DNA of 38,097 nucleotides from Clostridium sp. CAG:492 (GTDB taxonomy: Bacteria; Bacillota; Clostridia; TANB77; CAG-508), in the NCBI GenBank assembly GCA_000434335.1, contig FR878324.1, forward strand, positions 55,895 through 93,991, read 5' to 3'. The notes under the pieces are model-generated. The model was not told the origin of the DNA. It did not search any database and was given only the letters and a program-made list of their open reading frames with translations. Every line of letters starts with the position of its first letter. Positions within the stretch are counted from its first letter, which is position 1. This document shows, one piece after another, positions 30,766-37,779 of this stretch. A program made the translations under genes and the position numbers.

Positions 30766-31653
30766 TTAAAACATTTCTTGTCTCATTGTTTTCTTTTCTG
30801 TTAATACCCATTTTGTATTTTCAGAAACTAGTTTTGAACCACAGTATTCACATGTTCCACTACTGTTCATTTCTATTTTTGCTCCACAGTTTGGACAATG
30901 ATCTACTTTTCCGTTTGAATTTAATGTCTGTCTAAATTTCATTTCGTATACTATTCTTAATTTATTAGTTGATGAACCTCTTAGTACTTTTCCTGTAGAT
31001 TCTTCAATTATATAGTCATACATTTCAATAATGTATCCTGTTGTAATTGTAATTGTTTCATTTTGTACATTTACATCTTTTAAATATGATTTTACAAGCT
31101 TAAAGTCTTTCATTATGTTCTTTTCGCCTTTAACTTCTAGTGTAGAAAGTTGTGAATCATACATATTATATATTTCATCTGTTATTACATCTTTTACATC
31201 CTCTAATTTAAAGTTCATCCATGCATTTTGTACATCTTTGTAGATTTGGTATCCATTATTTAGGAATTCTTGTTTATTAAAGTTTGGTATATATTGTTTT
31301 ACCTTATTTGCAATATTTTCGTCATTTACATTATCAGATTTTGTTACAACTTTAGTTTTCTTATCTCTAGTACATATAGCTATTATTATTATTATGATTA
31401 TGGCAATTATAAAACCTATAAGTGAATCGCCACCATCTGAGTCATAATCTGAGTCATAATCCCAACTACTACTTCCACTGTCATAGCTTCCTCCACTATA
31501 ACTGCTTCCTCCGCTATCATAACTACTTCCAAATCCTGAATCTGCTAATGATATATGTTTATCTATAAAGCTTGGAATTAGTGATATCATTGCTATACAC
31601 AATACAATTACTAATTTTTTTAACCATTCAAATTTTTTTCCTTTATTTTCCAT
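30766..31653 (-). CDS. Membrane-anchored Tim44-like/zinc-ribbon protein with Gly/Ser/Asp-rich segment
   Basis: A 295-aa paralogue of the 29783 gene with the same order: signal-like helix (VIVLCIAMISLIPSFI), low-complexity stretch, here Gly/Ser/Tyr/Asp (GSSYDSGGSSYSGGSYDSG), a helix of repeated Ile (IGFIIAIIIIIIIAI), Tim44-like domain (VQNAWMNFKLEDVKDVITDE), and zinc ribbon (CPNCGAKIEMNSSGTCEYCG) followed by LVSENTKWVLTEKK, which is identical in both. The linker changed from Ser/His to Gly/Asp while the domain stayed alike, so the linker is under loose constraint. It is the first gene of the array. Function unknown. Confidence 0.82.
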   Translation of the reverse strand: MENKGKKFEWLKKLVIVLCIAMISLIPSFIDKHISLADSGFGSSYDSGGSSYSGGSYDSGSSSWDYDSDYDSDGGDSLIGFIIAIIIIIIIAICTRDKKTKVVTKSDNVNDENIANKVKQYIPNFNKQEFLNNGYQIYKDVQNAWMNFKLEDVKDVITDEIYNMYDSQLSTLEVKGEKNIMKDFKLVKSYLKDVNVQNETITITTGYIIEMYDYIIEESTGKVLRGSSTNKLRIVYEMKFRQTLNSNGKVDHCPNCGAKIEMNSSGTCEYCGSKLVSENTKWVLTEKKTMRQEMF

Positions 31654-31763
31654 CTTTTTTTCCTTTCTTTTGCTCTTAGTATCCTTTAAAAGAAAACTAT
31701 ATAACTTTCTTTAAACTTACATTAGACATGTAAACTGTCCCTTTTCCCTTTCTTCATTTTATT

Positions 31764-31807
31764 AAAAAAGCACAAATAAAACCTTTTGCAGTATTTATTT
31801 GTGCTTT
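31764..31807 (-). terminator. Intrinsic terminator of ychF
   Basis: AAAGCACAAATAAA (31767-31780) pairs with TTTATTTGTGCTTT (31794-31807), and six Ts follow on the minus strand. Confidence 0.88.
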
Positions 31808-31810
31808 AAT

Positions 31811-32905
31811 TTATACATTAAATTTGAATAATACTATATCGCCATCTTGCATGATATAGTCTTTTCCTTCTGAGCGTAGTAAACCTTTTTCTTTTACTGC
31901 ATTCATTGAACCTTCTCTCATTAAATCATCATATGAAACAACTTCTGCTCTTATGAATCCTCTTTCTATATCTGAATGAATTTTTCCTGCTGCTTGAGGT
32001 GCTTTTGTTCCTTTTTTTATTGTCCATGCTCTAACTTCTGGCTCTCCAGCTGTTAGGAATGACATTAAGCCTAATAAATCATAACTTGATTTTATAACTT
32101 TATCTAATCCTGATTCTTGTAATCCTAGCATTTCTAGCATTTCTTTTTTATCATCTTCATTATCTAAGCTTGCAAGCTCTTCTTCTATTTTTATACATAA
32201 TGGAATAACTTCTGCATTTTCTTTTGCTGCAAGTTCTTTTACTTCTTTTATGTATTTGTCATTTTCAACATCTGCTAATTGTTCTTCCGAAACATTTGCA
32301 ATATATAAAGTTGGTTTTATTGTTAATAAAAATGCATCTTTTATTAGTTCACTTTCGTCTTCATTTAATTCAACAGATCTTGCTGTTTTTCCAGCTTCTA
32401 GAGCTTCTTTTATTTTTTGTAATACATCTATTTCTGCTTGATATTTTTTGTCTGCTTTTAAATTTTTCTTTGCTCTTTCAAGTCTTTTATCAATAGTTTC
32501 TAGGTCTGCTAAAATAAGCTCTAAATTAATTGTATCTATATCTCTTATTGGATCTATGCTTCCATCTACATGAACTACATTTGGATCTTCAAAGCATCTT
32601 ACAACTTGTGCTATACTATCAACTTCTCTTATATGTGATAAGAACTTATTTCCTAATCCTTCACCTTTGCTTGCTCCTTTTACTAATCCTGCTATATCTA
32701 CAAATTCAATTATTGCATGTGTTACTTTTTCTGGATTATACATTTTTGCTAAATTATCTAGTCTTTCATCTGGTACAGGTACAACTCCTACGTTTGGCTC
32801 TATTGTACAAAATGGATAATTTGCACATTCAGCACCTGCGTTAGTTATTGCATTAAATAGTGTACTTTTTCCAACATTTGGAAGACCTACTATACCTATT
32901 TTCAT
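31811..32905 (-). CDS. ychF: Ribosome-binding ATPase YchF
   Basis: A 364-aa Obg-related P-loop protein that binds the 50S ribosome and prefers ATP to GTP; it is also linked to oxidative stress in E. coli. It begins MKIGIVGLPNVGKSTLFNAI with the P-loop, then ECANYPFCTIEPNVGVVPVP, DIAGLVKGASKGEGLGNKF and the NVSEEQL segment in place of NKxD, and ends in the TGS-like domain (RAWTIKKGTKAPQAAGKIH). An in-frame TTG at 32923 would add six residues, but AAAGGA lies inside that extension, 9 bases from the ATG at 32905, which is chosen. The leader is about 180 bases and contains a hairpin. Confidence 0.95.
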   Translation of the reverse strand: MKIGIVGLPNVGKSTLFNAITNAGAECANYPFCTIEPNVGVVPVPDERLDNLAKMYNPEKVTHAIIEFVDIAGLVKGASKGEGLGNKFLSHIREVDSIAQVVRCFEDPNVVHVDGSIDPIRDIDTINLELILADLETIDKRLERAKKNLKADKKYQAEIDVLQKIKEALEAGKTARSVELNEDESELIKDAFLLTIKPTLYIANVSEEQLADVENDKYIKEVKELAAKENAEVIPLCIKIEEELASLDNEDDKKEMLEMLGLQESGLDKVIKSSYDLLGLMSFLTAGEPEVRAWTIKKGTKAPQAAGKIHSDIERGFIRAEVVSYDDLMREGSMNAVKEKGLLRSEGKDYIMQDGDIVLFKFNV

Positions 32906-32961
32906 ATTTTCAAGTCCTTTCAATTTTAATTGTGATTTTTATTATTTTATAATAATTAATG

Positions 32962-33001
32962 GAGCTTACAACCAGATTTGAAGGTCTGTAAGTCCGCATT
33001 A
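32962..33001 (-). other. Structured hairpin in the ychF leader
   Basis: On the minus strand GGACTTACA pairs with TGTAAGCTCC (one bulged C), with an inner GACC/GGT stem and loop TTCAAAT. No U-tract follows. It is the only GC-containing segment of the leader and no known riboswitch class is recognised. Confidence 0.4.
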
Positions 33002-33092
33002 TGATTGTGATTTATTCACTTTTTTTATTTTTTGAATGCGATTTGAATGCAATTTAATATTTTTTTATTGTACTCCTAATCACATTATCTTT

Positions 33093-33121
33093 ATTCTATA
33101 AGTAATATCTAAATTTGTCAA
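33093..33121 (-). promoter_or_regulatory. Promoter of ychF
   Basis: Minus-strand -35 TTGACA (33116-33121), 17-base spacer, -10 TAGAAT (33093-33098). It lies directly after the stop of the 52-aa gene and predicts a leader of about 180 bases. Confidence 0.7.
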
Positions 33122-33129
33122 TATTTCTG

Positions 33130-33288
33130 TTAATATGTTTTATAAAATTCTTTTAAGATTTTTCTTGTATCATCTAAATCATATCCCTCTATATGGCATG
33201 TCGTTAGCATTACTTCAACTAGTTCTGGCTTTTTATTAAATTCCTTGCTGATTTCATTTACAATTTTTTCTTCCATTTTTTCTTTCAT
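33130..33288 (-). CDS. Small protein, 52 aa (function unknown), divergent from the XRE regulator
   Basis: The frame runs from ATG 33288, with GGAG 8 bases before it, to TAA 33132-33130. It begins MKEKMEEKIVNEISKEFNKK, then PELVEVMLTTCHIEGYDLDD and ends KILKEFYKTY. It is charged and likely all-helical, with no signal or membrane segment. An upstream in-frame ATG (33309) lacks an RBS. The shape and acidic-basic pattern resemble small clostridial proteins with an NEISKEF start that I recall only loosely. A TTGACT-N16-TAGAAT promoter lies at 33318-33345. It sits back to back with the XRE gene. Confidence 0.6.
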   Translation of the reverse strand: MKEKMEEKIVNEISKEFNKKPELVEVMLTTCHIEGYDLDDTRKILKEFYKTY

Positions 33289-33317
33289 CTGCACCACTCC
33301 AATTTTCATTTTCTTTT

Positions 33318-33345
33318 ATTCTATTATACTGTTATAAAAAGTCAA
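33318..33345 (-). promoter_or_regulatory. Promoter of the 52-aa gene
   Basis: Minus-strand -35 TTGACT (33340-33345), 16-base spacer, -10 TAGAAT (33318-33323), inside the divergent control region shared with the XRE gene. Confidence 0.45.
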
Positions 33346-33385
33346 GGAAAACCGTTCGACAAAAGCGTTTCCCAGGAGTTCCATA

Positions 33386-33414
33386 TTGCGGATATACTAA
33401 TAATTTTATAAAAT
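33386..33414 (+). promoter_or_regulatory. Probable promoter of the XRE gene
   Basis: TTGCGG (33386-33391), 17-base spacer, TAAAAT (33409-33414). The -35 match is weak. Just upstream is a GC-richer block (33345-33380) with an imperfect GGAAAACCG/CGTTTCCC repeat that may be an operator. Confidence 0.4.
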
Positions 33415-33442
33415 AAAGAGATACTATTTTAGAGGTGCAATG

Positions 33443-33772
33443 ATGATTGTTTTTAACATAAAAAATATTAGAAAGAAAAAAGGAATAACTTTATATAAAT
33501 TAGAAAAAATTACTGGTGTTTCTAGAGCTTATTTATATAAATTAGAAAATAATATAAAATTAAATCCTACCTTGGCTGTTTTATATAGTATTGCTAGTGG
33601 ATTAGATGTTAATATTAAGGATTTATTTTTCAGCAAATTTGATATAGAAGAATTAAAGGAAGAAATGTTTAAGAGAGTAGATAAATACGGCTTAAATTCC
33701 TCCGAAGTTATGGAAATAAGTCAGATTTTAGATTTATTAATTAATATTGAAATGCAAGAAAAAGAGGACTAA
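33443..33772 (+). CDS. XRE-family helix-turn-helix regulator
   Basis: A 109-aa DNA-binding protein. The N-terminal HTH reads IKNIRKKKGITLYKLEKITGVSRAYLYKLENN, matching the Cro/CI-type five-helix domain (about residues 6-60), followed by a short helical C-terminal part (EELKEEMFKRVDKYGLNSSEV) likely used for dimerisation. GAGGTG is 2 bases from ATG 33440 and 5 from ATG 33443; the second is preferred. It sits at the edge of the phage-like region, divergent from the 52-aa gene, and may regulate it or a prophage. No integrase gene is seen. Confidence 0.85.
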   Translation: MIVFNIKNIRKKKGITLYKLEKITGVSRAYLYKLENNIKLNPTLAVLYSIASGLDVNIKDLFFSKFDIEELKEEMFKRVDKYGLNSSEVMEISQILDLLINIEMQEKED

Positions 33773-33810
33773 ATATTATTGAACTCTTTTGTGTTCAATA
33801 ATATTTAGTC
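33767..33810. terminator. Bidirectional terminator between XRE gene and membrane coiled-coil gene
   Basis: A perfect 18-bp stem (33767-33784 with 33793-33810), loop TCTTTTGT. On the minus strand it is followed by CTCTTTTTCTT, a good U-tract, so it best serves the leftward operon; it overlaps the XRE stop. Confidence 0.85.
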
Positions 33811-33867
33811 TCCTTCTATCATCTATAATCTAAATTTTTAGCCAACTATATATAGAGATATGATACT

Positions 33868-34419
33868 TTAATTTATATATGTAAAAATTATTATATCTTC
33901 TATTCTAAGTTCGACATTGTTAATCAACCTTTCTAATTTTATCTTTCTATTATCTTTATCAAAATATTCTTTGCTTTGATCTATATTGTCAGATATAAAA
34001 TCATTCAAGTTATCAAACGCCTCTTTCATTTTTCTATAATTTTCAGACAGCTTATCTATATTATCAATATATCTTTCTATATTAGATACTTGATTAGAAA
34101 TATATCTTATTTTAAGCAATCGTTCTTCTTTTAGCATTGATGGAATATCCTTTAAGTTAATTTTAATATATTCTTTTAAATCCTCACATTTTTTTTCAAC
34201 TTTATCATATAACTTTGACTCTTTATTATCTTTTTTTGTCAAACAGTAAATAACAATACTTCCTACAATTATGGTTAGAATTTCTTGTAAAGACATTCTA
34301 AAATATTCTTTCCAATTATATTCTAAACATTTGATATTGATAAATGAAATTATTACAAAAAATATTAATATTATTGCAATATAACAGTGTTTCTTTTTTA
34401 TTTCAAATTGTACTACCAT
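33868..34419 (-). CDS. Two-helix membrane protein with cytoplasmic coiled coil (function unknown)
   Basis: Not recognised. The 183-aa protein has a short basic N-terminus, a membrane helix (CYIAIILIFFVIISFINI), a short loop, a second helix (ILTIIVGSIVIYCLT), then about 110 charged residues likely to be coiled coil (KLYDKVEKKCEDLKEYIK, and NIERYIDNIDKLSENYRKM), with both ends in the cytoplasm. AAGGAG precedes the ATG, which follows the DUF4325 stop by 15 bases. It is the last of three co-oriented genes. It could be the membrane-acting output of the module (inference), as is common for small membrane effectors. Confidence 0.72.
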   Translation of the reverse strand: MVVQFEIKKKHCYIAIILIFFVIISFINIKCLEYNWKEYFRMSLQEILTIIVGSIVIYCLTKKDNKESKLYDKVEKKCEDLKEYIKINLKDIPSMLKEERLLKIRYISNQVSNIERYIDNIDKLSENYRKMKEAFDNLNDFISDNIDQSKEYFDKDNRKIKLERLINNVELRIEDIIIFTYIN

Positions 34420-34434
34420 AATATCTCCTTATCT

Positions 34435-34767
34435 TTAGATTTCATTTTTCATATAGTCTTTTACTCTTTGTATTAAATTTGGCTCATCATCCGATTTAAT
34501 TTCTATTATATCCAAAGCTTTCTTATAAATTGAATTTTTTTCTTCTTTTAGCTCTCTTATTAAGCCTCCAAAAGCTTCTTCTAAAAAAGATGAACCGTAA
34601 CCATAGCCACCATCAAAGTCAATAAATAACTTTTCCTCTTTGTTTGCAGATTCAATAAATCTAGGTTTCAATATTTTTTTTCTGAAATTCTCCCCTGAAA
34701 AAGGACCTTGACTCTCATATCTACCACCTGGTGCATCAGTATATTCTTCACAAATATTTATGTTCAT
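34435..34767 (-). CDS. STAS-like DUF4325 protein
   Basis: A 110-aa protein of the STAS-like DUF4325 family. After GPFSGENFRKKILKPRF comes the family core, LFIDFDGGYGYGSSFLEEAF and then GLIRELKEE, which has the strand-loop-helix shape of anti-anti-sigma STAS domains with the YGYGSSF loop where the phosphorylatable Ser would be. Its start lies one base after the stop of the HATPase gene and its RBS (GAGGAGAT) is inside that gene, so the two are translationally coupled and probably made in fixed ratio. A partner-switch with the HATPase domain is the simplest inference. DUF4325 function is not established to my knowledge. Confidence 0.82.
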   Translation of the reverse strand: MNINICEEYTDAPGGRYESQGPFSGENFRKKILKPRFIESANKEEKLFIDFDGGYGYGSSFLEEAFGGLIRELKEEKNSIYKKALDIIEIKSDDEPNLIQRVKDYMKNEI

Positions 34768-34768
34768 T

Positions 34769-35797
34769 CTATATATCTCCTCTCTGATTTTTATCTATTT
34801 CCCAATAAACTATCGTTCCAATTAAATGGTTTATCAAATCTTTTGATTTATTTTTTTGATAATATGCATGATTTGATATTATGGTCAAATTGGACATTTT
34901 ATTATCATTATAATATGAGTTTATTTCTGGCAATCCTTTTCCTCTATGAGTAAGGTTAGTTTCGGTTCTCAAAAAATTGCCACTTAAGCATGATTCAATA
35001 TATTTATATTCTTTATCAATATTTATATATTCCTTAATTTTTTCTCCTAATCGTTTATTTACAGTTGTTGGAATACCTAGTCCATTATCCATGAAAGTAT
35101 ATCTGATATAATCTTGTGAATTTTCAACAAATACATACCAACAAAAATCAAATTTATTATTACTATTATATGCATGATCTTTAGTATTTGTCATTAGTTC
35201 AGTTAACATGTTAGCTAAAAATCTACTATATTTCCTATCAGTATTCAATTTATCATTTGTAAAATCACAAATCGATTTCATTACATTTGGTTCTATTAAA
35301 CTCCCTGATTTTATCTGAATATTCTCATCAGTATGCATCAAATTGCATTTAGGTGTATCTAAATATCCTAAAAATCCAGAGCATTTTAAAAAATTAGATA
35401 TGTCTTCATTTTTCGGAAAATTGCCTCTCCAATATATTCCTTTACAACCTCTTACTCTATAGTTTCTCATTACTGTCAAAAAATACATTAAAGCATCACC
35501 TGTAATCTTTTGAACGTCCTCCATATCTACCAAAAAAATATATAATATGTTATTACTGTATATTTTTTCAATTTCTTTTATTACATTATTAAAAAAGCTT
35601 ATAGTTTCTTCTGGATTTTCTAGAATACTAAATATTTTGGGCACTGAGAAAATTCGATAAGGTTTCTTATCTTTTCTTGTATATTTTTTTATTGTATATT
35701 TTCTTTTTTTTCTTTTAGTACGTTGTCTTAAATTTTTTTCATTCTTTCTTCTTATGAAATCTCTATATTCTGGATTATTCTTTCGTATATTTATCAC
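34769..35797 (-). CDS. STAS-like / histidine-kinase-type ATPase (GHKL) fusion protein
   Basis: A 342-aa cytoplasmic protein. It has a very basic N-terminus (about 45 residues, many Lys/Arg), a STAS-like segment (IFLVDMEDVQKITGDALMYF, residues 87-106), and a GHKL ATPase domain: N-box TELMTNTKDHAY (199-210), G1 DNGLGI (237-242), G2 RGKGLPEI (285-292). There is no His phospho-acceptor region, so it is closer to anti-sigma kinases of the SpoIIAB/RsbW type, but fused to its own STAS domain. It begins with GTG 35797 with a poor RBS. It heads a three-gene operon behind the lysis cassette, with promoter 35826-35854. Confidence 0.8.
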   Translation of the reverse strand: MINIRKNNPEYRDFIRRKNEKNLRQRTKRKKRKYTIKKYTRKDKKPYRIFSVPKIFSILENPEETISFFNNVIKEIEKIYSNNILYIFLVDMEDVQKITGDALMYFLTVMRNYRVRGCKGIYWRGNFPKNEDISNFLKCSGFLGYLDTPKCNLMHTDENIQIKSGSLIEPNVMKSICDFTNDKLNTDRKYSRFLANMLTELMTNTKDHAYNSNNKFDFCWYVFVENSQDYIRYTFMDNGLGIPTTVNKRLGEKIKEYINIDKEYKYIESCLSGNFLRTETNLTHRGKGLPEINSYYNDNKMSNLTIISNHAYYQKNKSKDLINHLIGTIVYWEIDKNQRGDI

Positions 35798-35825
35798 CCC
35801 ATTACATATGTAACTTTATTGAGTT

Positions 35826-35854
35826 ATTTTAACACATATAATTGATGTAGTAAA
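35826..35854 (-). promoter_or_regulatory. Promoter of the STAS/HATPase operon
   Basis: Minus-strand -35 TTTACT (35849-35854), 17-base spacer, -10 TAAAAT (35826-35831). The spacer contains ACAT...ATGT half-sites and the block is nearly identical to deoD P2 (23393-23421). Confidence 0.55.
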
Positions 35855-35857
35855 TAA

Positions 35858-37303
35858 TTATTTTTTTATTTTTTTACAATAATCTAAACATATCCAACCA
35901 GATGTAGTTTTACCCCAGTTGCTTTTTACCTGCGTAACTGTACAAGTTACACCTTTTAAATATCCGTTGTAATATTGATTTCCTAATCGTTTATTTTGAG
36001 CTTTAGCATTAGTTGTTAATTGGTTATATATTTTTATTTTATAATTTGTTCCTGGACCGCTTCTAACATGTAAATTACTTGTTACCTTATATGTACCAAT
36101 TTTATAATCGTTCACTATTGAGTACACCTGAGTAGATGAAAGATATGTTGTATTTACCCAACCTGTAACCGGACTGCTTATTTTAGACCAATTTCCACTA
36201 ACTTCTATAACATTTACTTTAGTTCCTTTCGTAAGCGAATAAATCCTACTTGAATTAATGCTTGCTGATTTTCTTACATTTAAACTTGAGCTTTTTGTTG
36301 CAACATATTTTGTATAATTGGTTACATTATTTATAGTAGTACTATTAGTGTTTCCGCTTCCTTTATCATTAGAAAAAATCCAAAAGTTTTTATAGTTTGC
36401 ATATTTTCTGAAATTTTCTTTGTTAACAAACACAGAATTTCCAGATATAGTTACATTTGCCTTTTTTCTTGTTGCTGTTGCAAATTTGTTATTGTATAAA
36501 TATGGATCATATACCTGCATTGTATCTCCATCTAAACTTGTTAGTACTATGTAATGTCCGTTATATGTAAATAAACCACTACCACAACTGCATATTATAT
36601 AATATTTGCTTGTTCCATCACTGTTTTTTTGAGATAGATAATTTAATGCAGTTTCTAATTTATCTGTTGTGTAATATTCGTAAAATCCAAAGTAATCTGC
36701 TATAAATGGATAGAAGCTCCACGCTGTTCCTGAATTTTTAGTTCTGTATCCATTGCTTACTGCTAAACTTGCTAATGTTGTTGGTAATATACTACCTTTA
36801 GAGCTAGAAATAACCATTGCCGCAGACGTTGGACCACAAGCACTTGCCTTCATTGTTTGTGTTGAATCATTTATGCTAGAATACATTACACTTGCCCACC
36901 TTGAATCAGCTTGTGAGTAGTATGTTAGTCCTTGATATGCACCTAAAAGAGCTAGTCCATTTCCTATACTAGCTCCATTATAACTTATATTTTCTTGCTC
37001 TATTTGAGCATCTATTTCCGTTGTTATTTCTTCTTCAACATTTTTTTCATCTGTTTCTGTTGCTTCTGGTAATTGCTTTGTAGAAATATCTTCTTTGTTG
37101 GTTATTGTTGCTTCTTTTACATCACTTGACTCTCCATAGACATATTCTGATACTGTTACATTGTCATTTTTTATTTCTTCTTGTATTATATTTTGCGTTT
37201 CTTGTATTGTGTTATTGATTTTATGATTTGGTATATAAATATTGCATAGTGTTGTTATTATTGCTAATATACTTGCCAATATTATTAATATTCTCTTTCT
37301 CAT
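35858..37303 (-). CDS. Secreted C39-type cysteine peptidase with two SH3 domains (endolysin-like)
   Basis: A 481-aa exported protein. It has an N-terminal signal or anchor helix (RILIILASILAIITTLCNI), an acidic low-complexity linker (about 30-105), a C39-like papain-fold domain with Cys156 in SACGPTSAAM, His250 in NGHYIVLTS and Asp266 in VYDPY, and two SH3 domains (about 340-392 with SSSLNVRKSASIN; about 405-478 with NLHVRSGPGTN). SH3 domains bind peptidoglycan, so a wall peptidase is expected. It follows a holin gene by 20 bases, the lysis order of phages, though a signal peptide is unusual for a holin-dependent endolysin. Confidence 0.82.
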   Translation of the reverse strand: MRKRILIILASILAIITTLCNIYIPNHKINNTIQETQNIIQEEIKNDNVTVSEYVYGESSDVKEATITNKEDISTKQLPEATETDEKNVEEEITTEIDAQIEQENISYNGASIGNGLALLGAYQGLTYYSQADSRWASVMYSSINDSTQTMKASACGPTSAAMVISSSKGSILPTTLASLAVSNGYRTKNSGTAWSFYPFIADYFGFYEYYTTDKLETALNYLSQKNSDGTSKYYIICSCGSGLFTYNGHYIVLTSLDGDTMQVYDPYLYNNKFATATRKKANVTISGNSVFVNKENFRKYANYKNFWIFSNDKGSGNTNSTTINNVTNYTKYVATKSSSLNVRKSASINSSRIYSLTKGTKVNVIEVSGNWSKISSPVTGWVNTTYLSSTQVYSIVNDYKIGTYKVTSNLHVRSGPGTNYKIKIYNQLTTNAKAQNKRLGNQYYNGYLKGVTCTVTQVKSNWGKTTSGWICLDYCKKIKK

Positions 37304-37323
37304 CTTTATTCCCCTTTCAATTT

Positions 37324-37752
37324 TTACTTAAAATTTTTCTTATCCAGTTCGGTTGTCATTTCTTTTAATATCTTTTCTGCTTTTTTCTTTAATCTTTTTG
37401 GGCATGGAATGTCACATAAAATCATATTTTTCATTATACTTGTAATTTCATATAAAACAAACATTATTCCAAAGAGCTCACATGAGCCCACTTTATTAAT
37501 TCCTATATAATCTAATATTTCTTTTGGTATCATAAATAATAAATCCAAATTAATCAGCATATCTGTTAAATATAAAAACAGAATACTTCCTACCATTCCA
37601 ACTTTACGAAGTATTCCATTTATACCAACTGTACTATTCCATTCTTTTTCCTTTATAGCCCTCAAAGACCCAAGAAATATGTCAAAAATTAAAGCAACAA
37701 TTAATGTTTTTATTATTATATTGTTGCTTATTCCATTTATTAAATTTTCCAT
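37324..37752 (-). CDS. Phage-type holin (Holin_4_1/TcdE-like family)
   Basis: A 142-aa membrane protein. The family pattern is visible: IIIKTLIVALIFDIFLGSLRA with the typical D-x-x-x-G near the end of the first helix, then a charged loop KEKEWNSTVGINGILRKVG, helices with LFLYLTDMLINL, and a final segment (CELFGIMFVLYEITSIMKNM) where the LYE of this family is seen. It ends in a basic tail. Holins form pores that release or activate endolysins; TcdE relatives serve toxin secretion. AAAGGA precedes the ATG. It stands between SGNH hydrolase and peptidase genes, a lysis-cassette layout. Confidence 0.88.
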   Translation of the reverse strand: MENLINGISNNIIIKTLIVALIFDIFLGSLRAIKEKEWNSTVGINGILRKVGMVGSILFLYLTDMLINLDLLFMIPKEILDYIGINKVGSCELFGIMFVLYEITSIMKNMILCDIPCPKRLKKKAEKILKEMTTELDKKNFK

Positions 37753-37779
37753 AGCTTTTGTCCTTTCTATATACTCTTG

